DNA of 64,000 bases, taken from NCBI RefSeq assembly GCF_008635795.1, contig NZ_VWRQ01000025.1, forward strand, positions 1 to 64,000, written 5' to 3'. Origin of the DNA: Paenibacillus tepidiphilus. GTDB lineage: Bacteria > Bacillota > Bacilli > Paenibacillales > Paenibacillaceae. Below the pieces are notes generated by a model, which saw only the letters and a list, made by a program, of their open reading frames with translations, ran no database searches and was not told the DNA's origin. Numbering within the stretch: the stretch's first letter is position 1; each line of letters opens with the position of its first letter. Positions 51,803-60,319 of the stretch are shown in pieces. Position numbers and translations under genes: made by a program.

Positions 51803-52657
51803 ATGGGCAATAAAGACACGGGCATCCTGACGGATTCCTTGTATACAGACCAAGCGGCTACGATTGCCGGGGCAGAAGTGCAGAGACCCTGGGCCGGCGG
51901 GGACGGTCTCGAAGATATGCTCCGGGATGCCGGGCAAGGCTCCGGTCCTTTGACAACCGGTACGCTATACGGAATTGGCGTGGGACCCGGCGATCCGGAG
52001 CTGATTACCCTTAAGGCCTGCCGTTTGCTGAAGGAATGTCCGGTAATTGCTTATCCGGCAACGCAGAAGGGCGGCAAGTCCTATGCCCAGGATATTATCG
52101 ACCTGCATGTAAATGCCGCTGAGAAAACGATGCTGGGGCTTGTCTTCCCGATGACCAGGGACCCGCTGCAGCTGGCGAACGGCTGGAAATGGACGGTGGA
52201 GCTGTGCTGGGATGAGCTTCGGCGCGGGAATGACGTCGCTTTTGTAACCGAAGGCGATCCGCATCTGTACAGCACCTTTATTCATCTGGCCCGCCTGATG
52301 CAGGACATGCATCCGCAGGTGCCTATTGTATCGGTACCGGGCATCTCCTCCTTTCTGGGAGCGGCGGCATCCCTCGGGCTTCCGCTGGCCGACAGCGATC
52401 AGCGGGTGGGAATCATTCCGGCGACGGAAGACCGAGCGGCACTGCGGGAAGCGCTGCTGCACCATGATACGGTCGTATTCCTCAAGGTAGCGAAGGTGCT
52501 GGATACGGTGCTGGATGTACTGGAAGAGCTGGGCCTTGCGGAGAAGGCCTCCGTTGTAACCAAAGCGACCTCCGGCAGCGAGCGGATCTGGCGCGATGCC
52601 CGGGAGCTGCGCGGCACGAAGCTGGAGTACCTCAGCCTGATGGTGGTGAGCAAATGA
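51803..52657 (+). CDS. cbiL: Cobalt-factor II / precorrin-2 C20-methyltransferase
   Basis: 284 residues. TLYGIGVGPGDPELITLKACRLLKECPVIAYPA, VTEGDPHLYSTFIHL and VSVPGISSFLGAAASLGLPLA mark CbiL/CobI. About 50 residues precede the usual N-terminus and look disordered (GILTDSLYTDQAATIAGAEV). GGGGG lies 8 nt before ATG 51803; an ATG at 51797, overlapping the cbiET stop, is too close to it. SAM-dependent, cytoplasmic. Confidence 0.95.
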   Translation: MGNKDTGILTDSLYTDQAATIAGAEVQRPWAGGDGLEDMLRDAGQGSGPLTTGTLYGIGVGPGDPELITLKACRLLKECPVIAYPATQKGGKSYAQDIIDLHVNAAEKTMLGLVFPMTRDPLQLANGWKWTVELCWDELRRGNDVAFVTEGDPHLYSTFIHLARLMQDMHPQVPIVSVPGISSFLGAAASLGLPLADSDQRVGIIPATEDRAALREALLHHDTVVFLKVAKVLDTVLDVLEELGLAEKASVVTKATSGSERIWRDARELRGTKLEYLSLMVVSK

Positions 52658-53457
52658 GAGAGACGCTGCTGGAACCGAAGGTGTACATTGTCGGGGCGGG
52701 TCCCGGTGATCCGGAGCTGATTACAGTGAAGGGCCGGCGGATTCTCCGGTCGGCCGATCTCGTTCTGTACGCGGATTCACTGGTCAGTGCCGAGCTGATC
52801 GCCGAAGCGAAGCCGGGCGCCACGGTGCTGCAGAGCTCAGGCATGGATCTGGAGCGCCAGATTGCCGTTATGGCGGAAGCGGTGCAGGGCGGGCGCAGCG
52901 TCGCCCGGGTACATACAGGCGATCCCGCGATGTACGGCGCGATTCTGGAGCAGATCGCGCTGCTTAAGCTGCTTGGCATCGGCTGCGAGATCGTGCCCGG
53001 CGTCAGCTCTGTCTTCGCTGCGGCGGCTGTGCTGGGCGCTGAGCTCACGGTGCCGGAGCTGACGCAGACGGTCATCCTGACGCGCGCCGAAGGGCGCACC
53101 CCGGTGCCGGAGCGGGAGCGGCTGCGCGAGCTGGCGGCGCATCACTGTACGGTGGCGCTGTTCCTCAGCGCCTCGCTGGCCGGATATGCCGCTGAAGAGT
53201 TCCTCGCCGCCGGCTGGAGCCCCGACACACCGGTGGCCGTTGTTGAACGGGCCACCTGGCCGGATCAGCGGATCGTACGTACAACCGTATCCGGGCTGGA
53301 GGAAGAGCTGCGGGCTGCGGGTATTGCCAAGCATGCAATGATTCTGGCCGGCTGGGCGCTCGATCCCGGCCTTGCGGACCGGGACGCCCACCGTTCGAAG
53401 CTGTACGATAAAGCCTTTACCCACGGCTTCCGGGAAGGAAGCGGCGGCAATGGCTAA
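52654..53457 (+). CDS. cbiF: Cobalt-precorrin-4 C11-methyltransferase
   Basis: 267 residues of the class III SAM methyltransferase fold. VYIVGAGPGDPELITVKGRRIL, VARVHTGDPAMYGAILEQI, VPGVSSVFAAAAVLGAELTVPE and LTRAEGRTPVPE are diagnostic for CbiF/CobM. Start overlaps the cbiL stop by 4 nt; cbiG begins 8 nt before this gene's end. Confidence 0.97.
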   Translation: MRETLLEPKVYIVGAGPGDPELITVKGRRILRSADLVLYADSLVSAELIAEAKPGATVLQSSGMDLERQIAVMAEAVQGGRSVARVHTGDPAMYGAILEQIALLKLLGIGCEIVPGVSSVFAAAAVLGAELTVPELTQTVILTRAEGRTPVPERERLRELAAHHCTVALFLSASLAGYAAEEFLAAGWSPDTPVAVVERATWPDQRIVRTTVSGLEEELRAAGIAKHAMILAGWALDPGLADRDAHRSKLYDKAFTHGFREGSGGNG

Positions 53458-54568
53458 GAAATATGCCGCCGTAGCCATTACACGCAATGGCATCCGGCTG
53501 GCGCTGGAGCTTGCCGGGCGTATGGGGGATATGGAAGTCTATTGTTACGCCAAATACAGCGGCGGCTTGTCGGAAGAGCCGGGAGAGCGGCGGCTGTTCG
53601 ACGGGCCGCTCAAACCACTGCTTCCGGATTTGTTCCGGAGCTATGAAGGACTGGTACTGTTCTTCTCACTGGGGGCGGCCGTGCGGCTGCTCGCCCCGCT
53701 GCTGGAGCATAAGACGGCTGATCCCGCCGTCGTCGTCATTGATGAGCGCGGAGAGCATGTCATCAGCATGCTCTCCGGGCATCTCGGCGGCGCCAACCAG
53801 CTGACGCTGCGGATCGCCGGGCTGCTCGGCGCCCACCCGGTCATTACGACCGCTTCGGATGTGCAGGGCAGCTTCGCCGTGGATTTGCTGGGCCTGGAAT
53901 TCGGCTGGCGGGCGGAGCGTCCGGCACCGCTGAAGGCGGTCAGCGCCGCACTGGTGAACGGCGAGCCAGTTGCCGTGGTGCAGACCTGCGGGGAGCGGGA
54001 CTGGCTGCCCTCCGGTGCCGTGCAGCCGGAGCATGTGTCACGGCTCCCGGGGGTGACCGGGCTGGCGGCTGCGGGCACTGCCTGGGCGGCGGCGATTGTC
54101 ATCACCGACAGGCTGCTAAGCGCCGGGGAGCAGGCGCTGCTGCCGGCTGAGACGGTGGTGTACCGCCCGCGCAGCCTCGTGCTGGGCCTCGGCTGCAACC
54201 GCGGCACTTCGGAGGCCGAGCTTGAGGCTGTGGTAAAGGATACACTCGCCGCGCTGGAGCTTTCCTCGCTGAGCGTGCGGAATGTGGCCACCGCCGCAAT
54301 CAAAGGCGATGAGGCCGGCCTGCTGGCTTTATGCGCCAAATATGACTGGGAGCTGCAGCTGTATACGCCGGAGGAGTTGAACCGGATGACGGTTCCGGTG
54401 CCCTCCGAGGTCGTCTTCCGGGCGACAGGGGCCTACGGGGTATGCGAACCGGCGGCGCTGCTGTCTTCGGGTGCGGCTGATTTGCTGCAGCCAAAGCTCA
54501 AGAGCGGCAATGTGACGATTGCCGTGGCCCGGGTTCCTTATGCAGACGAGGGGATGGCTGTGGAATGA
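53450..54568 (+). CDS. cbiG: Cobalt-precorrin 5A hydrolase
   Basis: 372 residues. N-terminal domain with LVLFFSLGAAVRLLAPLLEHKTADPAVVVIDERGEHVISMLSGHLGGANQLT, central linker, and C-terminal CobE-like domain (LVLGLGCNRGTSEAELEAVV...SIKGDEAGL-type segment). It opens the delta-lactone and releases C2 as acetaldehyde, a step of the anaerobic route. GGAAGGAAG lies before ATG 53450; it overlaps cbiF and, by 4 nt, cbiA. Confidence 0.95.
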   Translation: MAKKYAAVAITRNGIRLALELAGRMGDMEVYCYAKYSGGLSEEPGERRLFDGPLKPLLPDLFRSYEGLVLFFSLGAAVRLLAPLLEHKTADPAVVVIDERGEHVISMLSGHLGGANQLTLRIAGLLGAHPVITTASDVQGSFAVDLLGLEFGWRAERPAPLKAVSAALVNGEPVAVVQTCGERDWLPSGAVQPEHVSRLPGVTGLAAAGTAWAAAIVITDRLLSAGEQALLPAETVVYRPRSLVLGLGCNRGTSEAELEAVVKDTLAALELSSLSVRNVATAAIKGDEAGLLALCAKYDWELQLYTPEELNRMTVPVPSEVVFRATGAYGVCEPAALLSSGAADLLQPKLKSGNVTIAVARVPYADEGMAVE

Positions 54569-56271
54569 GTGAGACTAACTGCCGGGCAGAGCGGCGTCCC
54601 CGGCTGATTGTGGCCGGTACGGGCAGCGGCTCCGGCAAAACCACCGTCACCCTGGGCCTGATGCGCGCTTACGCGCGGCGCGGCCTGCGGGTGCAGGGCT
54701 TCAAATGCGGGCCGGATTATATTGATCCGGCCTACCACAGTGCCGCTGCAGGCTGTGAAGCCCGCAATCTCGATGCCTGGATGACCCCGGAGGGGTATGT
54801 GCAGGAGTACTTCCTGCGCACTTCCGGGGCGGCGGATCTGTCCGTGATCGAAGGGGTTATGGGGCTATATGACGGTAAGGGAGCTACAGGCCTGGCCGGC
54901 TCTACAGCGGAGATTGCCATTCTGACAGAATCTCCTGTGGTGCTTGTGGTCGATGCCCGGAGCATGGGGCGCAGTGCGGCGGCGGTGGTGCTGGGCTTTC
55001 AGCGGCTGGAGCCGCGCGTCAATCTTGCGGCGGTCATCGTCAACCGCTGCGGCAGCCGGGAGCATTATTCTCTGGTGCAGGCGGCGATTGAGGCCGCCTG
55101 CGGCATACCTGTCATCGGCTGGCTGCCGCGTAACGGGGCGCTCCAGATCCCCGAGCGCCATCTGGGCCTGCTGCCTGCGGTGGAGCGGGGCGAGCTGGAG
55201 GGCTTGTTCGGGCTGGCCGCAGATTCACTGGAGGCCGGGACGAATCTTGACCGGCTGCTGCAGATCGCTTCGGAGGCGCCGCCGTTCCTGCCGGGGCCTG
55301 CGGCAGAAGAGCACCCGCCGGGCAGCAGCCCTGCTGTACTGCCGGCCGCAGAGCCGGCAGGCGGTGCAGCGTGCGCGAAGGTTGTGCCCCCGGCGAATTC
55401 AGCCGCCGGAGCCAAGCGTAAGCAGGCTACTCCGCCTGCGGTCCCCGCAGAGGGAGCAGCCTGCGCGGTTACACCGTCTGCAGATTCCGCAGGCGGAGCT
55501 TCTTGTGCACCTGTCTTGTCGACCGCTGTCGCTGGAGGCGGAGCTTTTCGCGCCCCTGCTTTGTCCCCGGCGGTCTCTGCCGCCGGAGCCAAACGAATGC
55601 TGCAGCCTACAGCAGCTGCGGCTGCCCCGGTGCTCGCCGTGGCCCGCGATGCGGCGTTTAATTTCTATTACGCCGACAATCTGGAGCTGCTGGCGGAGGC
55701 CGGAGCGCGCCTCGTATTCTTCAGCCCGCTGGCAGGTGAAGGGATTCCGGCCATGGCGGACGGAATCATGCTCGGCGGCGGCTTCCCCGAGGAGTTCGCC
55801 GCAGAAATTGCCGGCAATACCGCTTTTCTGGGCGGGCTGCGCCGCGCCGCAACCGCCGGAATGCCGCTGTATGCAGAATGCGGCGGCTACATGGTGCTGG
55901 CCCGCAGTCTGACGGACCGGGCGGGCGCCAGACATGAGATGGCGGGGATTATTCCCGCCGCTACAATCATGCGCGAGCGCCGGGTGGCCCTTGGCTACCG
56001 CGAGGTTACTGCGCTGCAGGATCATCTCCTGCTGCGGGAGGGAGAGTGTCTGCGCGGCCATGAATTTCATTATTCAGAGATGATTTACGACGGAGAAGCT
56101 CCGGGTACCTTCGCCTATTCCAGCACAGGGCGGACCGGTACCCGGCCGGAGGGCTATGCGGCTGGCAATGTGCTGGCGGCATATACGCATATTCATCTGG
56201 CTTCCTACAGGCCGGCGGGCCTGCGGCTGGTTGAGGCCTGCCGCAACTTTGCCTGCCGGAAGCCAAGGTGA
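54565..56271 (+). CDS. cbiA: Cobyrinate a,c-diamide synthase with large low-complexity insertion
   Basis: 568 residues versus about 450-460 in most relatives. N-terminal DTBS/CobB ATPase domain (IVAGTGSGSGKTTVTLGLMRAY, GFKCGPDYIDPAYH, EGVMGLYDG) up to about 240. An Ala/Pro/Gly/Cys-rich insert runs from about 245 to 353. The glutamine amidotransferase domain has Cys439 in YAECGGYMVLA and a C-terminal HIHLAS. It amidates carboxylates a and c using glutamine and ATP. The insert has loose repeats of about 14-17 residues around AGGAxCA and AAGAKR, similar in style to the CbiD extension. Last gene of the locus in this window. Confidence 0.95.
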   Translation: MSETNCRAERRPRLIVAGTGSGSGKTTVTLGLMRAYARRGLRVQGFKCGPDYIDPAYHSAAAGCEARNLDAWMTPEGYVQEYFLRTSGAADLSVIEGVMGLYDGKGATGLAGSTAEIAILTESPVVLVVDARSMGRSAAAVVLGFQRLEPRVNLAAVIVNRCGSREHYSLVQAAIEAACGIPVIGWLPRNGALQIPERHLGLLPAVERGELEGLFGLAADSLEAGTNLDRLLQIASEAPPFLPGPAAEEHPPGSSPAVLPAAEPAGGAACAKVVPPANSAAGAKRKQATPPAVPAEGAACAVTPSADSAGGASCAPVLSTAVAGGGAFRAPALSPAVSAAGAKRMLQPTAAAAAPVLAVARDAAFNFYYADNLELLAEAGARLVFFSPLAGEGIPAMADGIMLGGGFPEEFAAEIAGNTAFLGGLRRAATAGMPLYAECGGYMVLARSLTDRAGARHEMAGIIPAATIMRERRVALGYREVTALQDHLLLREGECLRGHEFHYSEMIYDGEAPGTFAYSSTGRTGTRPEGYAAGNVLAAYTHIHLASYRPAGLRLVEACRNFACRKPR

Positions 56272-56407
56272 GCATAGTCATTGATGGATACAGGCGGCGG
56301 AGTACCCGGATAGCTAAGCTGGGACTCCACACAATCCAAGTAAAAATAGATTGACTGTTCGGCAATATATGGTATCCTAAGTTTTAACAGTATAGCATGA
56401 ATGAGGG

Positions 56408-56453
56408 AGCACCTCTTTTACGCCCAGGCGGCGTGGAAGAGGTGCTTTTTTTT
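56408..56453 (+). terminator. Terminator after the cobalamin locus
   Basis: AGCACCTCTT/AAGAGGTGCT stem with an inner CGCC/GGCG and eight T. A promoter-like TTGACT (56351) and TATCCT (56373) with a 16-bp spacer lie between cbiA and this hairpin, so it may also attenuate the next gene. Confidence 0.85.
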
Positions 56454-56557
56454 GTGCACAGAGGGAAGAGACTGAAGGTCGTAGGCATATGAAGCCTGCA
56501 GTTTCAGCCCGGGGTGCAGGCAATGCTTGCTGCATGACAAAGAAGGTAGGGATCGGG

Positions 56558-57580
56558 ATGCAGATTGTATTTATGAACCGCTTGAGCAGAACATCGGGGG
56601 AGGAGCAGGAGGTGTTCGCCCAGCTGTGGATCGGGGAAGAGGAAGGCGTCTGGCATTTGGGCTGGCGCGACTTCTCGGGAACGCAGGAGACAGGGGACAG
56701 TATCTGGTATGAGGGCGGTTCGTGGAATGAAATGCTCTGTGTGTACAGACATGAATTGGCCATCAAGATGGGGGACGGCTACCGTCCGCTGATCGACGGC
56801 GTTTTCCATGAAGAGGACAGCCTGAGTGCCCGCAATCAGGATCAGCTCAGGCTGCAATATTACAGTGAGCTGTTCAGCCACGAAGCGGTGTATGACGAGC
56901 TGTGCGCCTGGCGCCGGGGCAAGGCCTCCAGCGAACGGAAGGCGCCATATATTCTGGCGAGCAACCGGCTGCTGCGGCTGCTCAGCGCGTTCCTGCCGCG
57001 TACGGCGGAGGAGCTGCTGCAGCTTCCGGGCATCGGTGAAGCCAAGGTTGCCCAGTACGGCAGCGACTGGCTCGCGGTAACCGCAGCGGTGGAGCGGGCC
57101 CATGATTATCCGCTGCATTGGGTCAAAGACGCTGTGGATGAGACGGACTTCACTTCCTGGCTGTACAAGCAGCGGGAGCTGAAATACAAGAAGCAGCTGG
57201 AGCGGCTGCGGCTGCGGCGCGTGCTGCTGCAGGGTATTGAGGGCGGTCAGGGGATGGAGGAACTGAAGGCAGCCAGCGGCATCAGCCGCCGAGAGGTATT
57301 GGAGGCGGTGGAAGAACTGGAGAAAGACGGCTACACAGTCGACAAGCTGATTGAGCATGAGCTGCAGGGAATAACGCCCGATGAGCAGGCGAATATCATG
57401 GCGGCGTACGAACTGCTTGGGGATACCTTTTTGAAGCCGGTGCTTTATAAGGTTTACGGTGAGGGCTTTGCTCCTGCGGAAGGTCTGGATATTTACTATG
57501 AACGCCTGCGCCTGCTGCGAATCCGGTTCCGGAGAGAACGGGAGACAAATTATACGCTACCCATGGCGGGTAACTCTTAA
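56558..57580 (+). CDS. HRDC domain protein
   Basis: 340 residues. A central HRDC domain (about 115-185: YDELCAWRRGKASSERKAPYILASN...LLQLPGIGEAKVAQYG), a basic coiled segment, then a C-terminal HTH-like region (MEELKAASGISRREVLEAVEELEKDGY) of the RecQ-C/HTH_40 sort. No helicase or nuclease domain is present, so it looks like the accessory C-terminal part of a RecQ-type helicase on its own, probably binding nucleic acid. ATG 56558 follows GGTAGGGATCGGG; upstream ATGs at 56534 and 56489 have no better site. Confidence 0.83.
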   Translation: MQIVFMNRLSRTSGEEQEVFAQLWIGEEEGVWHLGWRDFSGTQETGDSIWYEGGSWNEMLCVYRHELAIKMGDGYRPLIDGVFHEEDSLSARNQDQLRLQYYSELFSHEAVYDELCAWRRGKASSERKAPYILASNRLLRLLSAFLPRTAEELLQLPGIGEAKVAQYGSDWLAVTAAVERAHDYPLHWVKDAVDETDFTSWLYKQRELKYKKQLERLRLRRVLLQGIEGGQGMEELKAASGISRREVLEAVEELEKDGYTVDKLIEHELQGITPDEQANIMAAYELLGDTFLKPVLYKVYGEGFAPAEGLDIYYERLRLLRIRFRRERETNYTLPMAGNS

Positions 57581-57861
57581 GCGAGGCATATTCGTAGTTC
57601 GCGGAATACTATGATTTAAGTGGGGTATTATCATCGGGCAGTCGTTCACGCGACAGCTTATGGTAATGCCCTCTCCTTAGAAACGTAATATATTTACCTA
57701 AGGGGATAGAGAAGGTTTGGGACCAATGCAACTCATTCGATTTTCGCACACTAATTTTGCCGTTACTACGGAAATAAGCACACTAATTCGAAACTGCCCT
57801 GCTTTTCGTTAGGCATAAAAAGAGTAAGCTCATCCCGTCTCACCGGCAAGTTCTGTGTATG
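57581..57861. other. Gene-free region after the HRDC gene
   Basis: No gene seen. A small hairpin CCTTAG...CTAAGG lies near 57676-57703, and GCACACTAATT occurs twice (near 57747 and 57779). It merges into the tandem array that follows. Confidence 0.4.
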
Positions 57862-58140
57862 GCTTTTCGATTAGGGTTGATTTTTCGCCTACATGAAGCC
57901 GGTTTACCCTCGTGGACGTCCATTGTGGTCGATTTTTCGTCTACAATAGGCCCGTTTCCCATCGCGGAAGCGCATTGTGGTCGGTATTTCGTCTACAATA
58001 GGCCCGTTTACCCTCGTGGACGCCCATTGTGGTCGGTTTTTCGTCTATAACGATAATAGGCCCGATTGCCCTCACGCATGCCCAATGTGGTCGATTTTTC
58101 GCCTACATCTAGCCCGTCGTTTACCCTCACGGTAACTCAA
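57862..58140. repeat. Tandem repeat, 52 bp x 5
   Basis: TGTGGTCGATTTTTCG-like starts recur at about 57872, 57924, 57976, 58028 and 58086 (periods 52, 52, 52 and 58, the last with a 6-bp insert). Each unit continues with TCTACAATAGGCCCGTTTAC and CCTCGTGGACGCCCA. No conserved reading frame across the units. Confidence 0.9.
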
Positions 58141-58276
58141 TGTTAAGTTTTGCAGATAAAAAGCATTAAGAGAGGAACGGCGAAGGAGAATTTTGGTGAG
58201 GTCATCTTATGGATGATCTATGTTCTATTCAATAATTTGGTGAATGATAGAATACATAAAAAACGGGGGCGGTCCG

Positions 58277-58633
58277 GTGAGAAGAGGAAACGACGTATTG
58301 CTGCTATGCTCTGTATTACTGGCTGGTGCTATCTCGTTCTCGGGAATCCGGATCGGACAGAGCGTTAAGGAATCACATGCTTCAAGGGAGGCTGCTTTTA
58401 CAGTAAATGAAAAAGGATTGTGGACTCTTGAAGAGGCTGCCATGTATTTAAGCCTCCAATCGGGGGAGTTGTATTCTATTATAAAAGATTTAGAGCTGCA
58501 GGAAAGTTCAGAGCCATCGACGTGGGAGCCGCAAAAATCTCTGAGGTATGTAACTTACAACGGTTCTGATTATTTCAGCAGAGCAGAGCTGGACCGCTGG
58601 ATCAGGTTCAACATCAATCATTCCGGCATGTAG
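58277..58633 (+). CDS. Membrane-anchored excisionase/MerR-like HTH protein
   Basis: 118 residues if the GTG at 58277, behind CGGGGGCGG, is used. One hydrophobic helix near the N-terminus (VLLLCSVLLAGAISFSGIRIG), then an excisionase-type winged helix (WTLEEAAMYLSLQSGELYSIIKDLEL ... LRYVTYNGSDYFSRAELDRWI). A DNA-binding fold tethered to the membrane is unusual; it could bind DNA at the membrane or have become a protein-binding module. An upstream ATG at 58244 is also in frame but poorly placed. No partner gene is apparent. Confidence 0.75.
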   Translation: MRRGNDVLLLCSVLLAGAISFSGIRIGQSVKESHASREAAFTVNEKGLWTLEEAAMYLSLQSGELYSIIKDLELQESSEPSTWEPQKSLRYVTYNGSDYFSRAELDRWIRFNINHSGM

Positions 58634-58636
58634 CAC

Positions 58637-58684
58637 AAAGGACGAAGCTTCCCATGCCTTCTTGGCAGGTCGTCTTCGTCCTTT
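58637..58684. terminator. Bidirectional terminator
   Basis: An 11-bp stem AAAGGACGAAG/CTTCGTCCTTT lies between the convergent HTH protein and corA genes. Confidence 0.83.
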
Positions 58685-58703
58685 GGACTTCGTTCGTTTA
58701 TAT

Positions 58704-59648
58704 TCATAGCCAATCCTTCTTGCGGAAGATCAGCAGCATACTTACACCCAGGGTAATCATGACGCCGATGACGCCGTAATATCCGTATTGCGTGTGCGTC
58801 TCCGGGATATTGTCGAAGTTCATTCCGTAAATCCCGGTGATGACGGTGAGCGGCATGAATATCGTTGTAATCGCCGTGAACACGCGCATGATTTCGTTGG
58901 CGCGGTTGGCGATACTGGACTGGTAGGCTTCGCGCAAGTTGCCCATGAGATCGCGGTAGGTCTCGAAGGTTTCGGAGATTTTGACCGCATTTTCATAAAT
59001 ATCGCTGAAATATTTCTGCAGCTGGTCGTCGATCAGCCGGAGATCCTTTTTATTGAGCGTGTTGACGACTTCCTTCTGCGGGCCGAGCATCTTCTTCAGC
59101 CACAGAATCTCACTGCGCAGACCGATGATTTCGTTCAGATGCGACTTCTTGGTGTGCATGAGAATATCTTCTTCAAGCTTCTCGATCCGCGCTTCAATCC
59201 GGTCGCCGACGGAGAAGTAATTGTCCACCACCAGGTCGATCAGCAAATACAGGAAGCGGTCCGCCTCGCTGACTTCCTGTTCCCACAGAATGGGCTTCAG
59301 GATGCGCAGCTCGTTGATCTTCTGCTTGGTGACGGTAATAATGAAATGTCTGCCCAGAAAGATGTTGAGCGCACGCAGAAAAATCTCTTCATCATCAAAA
59401 CGGATGCTGTTGACGACAATAAAATAATGGCTCTCGTAAATTTCGATCTTGGGCCGCTGTTCCTCATCGCTGAGGCAGTCTTCCACGGCCAGGTCATGCA
59501 GATTGTACAGAGGCTGGAGCGTCTCCAGATCCTCCACATCGGCATCAATCCAGTAAAAGCCCTCTGCCGGGGCTGTCAATGTTGTCTGAAGGTCATCCAC
59601 AGGCGTAAAGACGCCTGAGTTCACCAGCCGGATTTTCATCTGATTCAC
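58704..59648 (-). CDS. corA: CorA family magnesium/divalent cation transporter
   Basis: 314 residues. A cytoplasmic N-terminal domain (about 1-250) with long helices is followed by two C-terminal membrane helices with the pore signature YGMNF between them (AITTIFMPLTVITGIYGMNFDNIPE) and a basic end (FRKKDWL). Forms a pentameric Mg2+ (or Co2+/Ni2+) channel. AAGGAGTGA precedes the ATG. A promoter and a short ORF lie 76-280 bp upstream on the same strand. Confidence 0.96.
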   Translation of the reverse strand: MNQMKIRLVNSGVFTPVDDLQTTLTAPAEGFYWIDADVEDLETLQPLYNLHDLAVEDCLSDEEQRPKIEIYESHYFIVVNSIRFDDEEIFLRALNIFLGRHFIITVTKQKINELRILKPILWEQEVSEADRFLYLLIDLVVDNYFSVGDRIEARIEKLEEDILMHTKKSHLNEIIGLRSEILWLKKMLGPQKEVVNTLNKKDLRLIDDQLQKYFSDIYENAVKISETFETYRDLMGNLREAYQSSIANRANEIMRVFTAITTIFMPLTVITGIYGMNFDNIPETHTQYGYYGVIGVMITLGVSMLLIFRKKDWL

Positions 59649-59724
59649 TCCTTATTCGTCCGCTTCCCTGAAGAGGACATGCTTAATTAAGCACAGGAAG
59701 AAATCAGCTTGGCCGGTGTTCCGA

Positions 59725-59853
59725 TTAAGGCTGCATACCCAGTGACGGTTCGGGAGCAAAAGAAAGAAATGCTGCGCCGGCCGGCAAGCTGATCATCGTC
59801 CTGTGTGGCTGCTCGTTCTGCACGCTTAACTGCGTACCCGGGTCGCCTTCCAT
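59725..59853 (-). CDS. Candidate 42-residue ORF upstream of corA
   Basis: ATG at 59853 to TAA at 59725. The peptide starts MEGDPGTQLSVQNEQ and ends FAPEPSLGMQP, with prolines at 5, 16, 24, 34, 36 and 42. GAGGTGAG lies 8 nt before the start, and a well-formed promoter (59899-59927) would begin transcription about 39 nt upstream. It ends 76 bp before corA on the same strand. It could be a small protein or a leader peptide; Salmonella corA is known to have one (CorL), but I claim no homology. Confidence 0.45.
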   Translation of the reverse strand: MEGDPGTQLSVQNEQPHRTMISLPAGAAFLSFAPEPSLGMQP

Positions 59854-59898
59854 TCTTCTCTCACCTCGTTCTTCGTCATAGTGGTAAAACACTTGTCT

Positions 59899-59927
59899 AG
59901 TATAACGCCCGGGGTACCCTCTTTCAA
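59899..59927 (-). promoter_or_regulatory. Sigma-A promoter for the short ORF and corA
   Basis: On the minus strand TTGAAA (59927-59922) and TATACT (59904-59899) are separated by 17 bp. Nothing else is seen between it and the divergent S-box region. Confidence 0.72.
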
Positions 59928-60057
59928 GACAAATTCTTGAGTATTTGGGGGCCTTTCAGCATTGTATGACTTGACGAATAGGAGGTTCATGATTTAAAGT
60001 GATTTTTAAGAAAAAACATCTGCAGATGTTTAGCTTCCCTAACTGAATACAGCTACT

Positions 60058-60244
60058 TCTTATCAAGAGCAGGTGGAGGGACTAGCCCGATGAAACCCGG
60101 CAACCGGCGCCAAGGCGCACGGTGCTAATTCTTGCAGAGACCATGCCAGAGGAATACTCCAGGCGGACGTTTTTGACAGATGAGAGAGGCGCATATGACT
60201 TTACATCAGATATGACCTTTCTCTTCGGAGTGAGGTCATTTTTA
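60058..60244 (+). promoter_or_regulatory. SAM-I (S-box) riboswitch with terminator
   Basis: CTTATCAAGAGCAGGTGGAG, then CTAGCCCGATGAAACCCGGCAACC, GCCAAGGCGCACGGTGCTAATTC and AGATGAGAGAGG form the S-box core (60058-60188). A terminator stem ATGACCT...AGGTCAT with TTTTT follows at 60212-60244. S-adenosylmethionine binding would end transcription before metA. A -35-like TTGACG is at 59971. Confidence 0.96.
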
Positions 60245-60319
60245 GGTTTCAGGACCTCCTCCGCGCAAGATTAATCAATATAAGAACAATCCAATACCAA
60301 TGAAGGAGTGAACGGAGCA

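Noticed and set aside
57862-58140. Possible CRISPR or origin iterons in the 52-bp array
   Set aside because: The whole unit repeats rather than repeat-spacer alternation, and no replication or cas gene is near.
58150-58368. 72-codon frame overlapping the membrane HTH gene
   Set aside because: Different frame from the recognisable HTH protein, very basic and without family resemblance.
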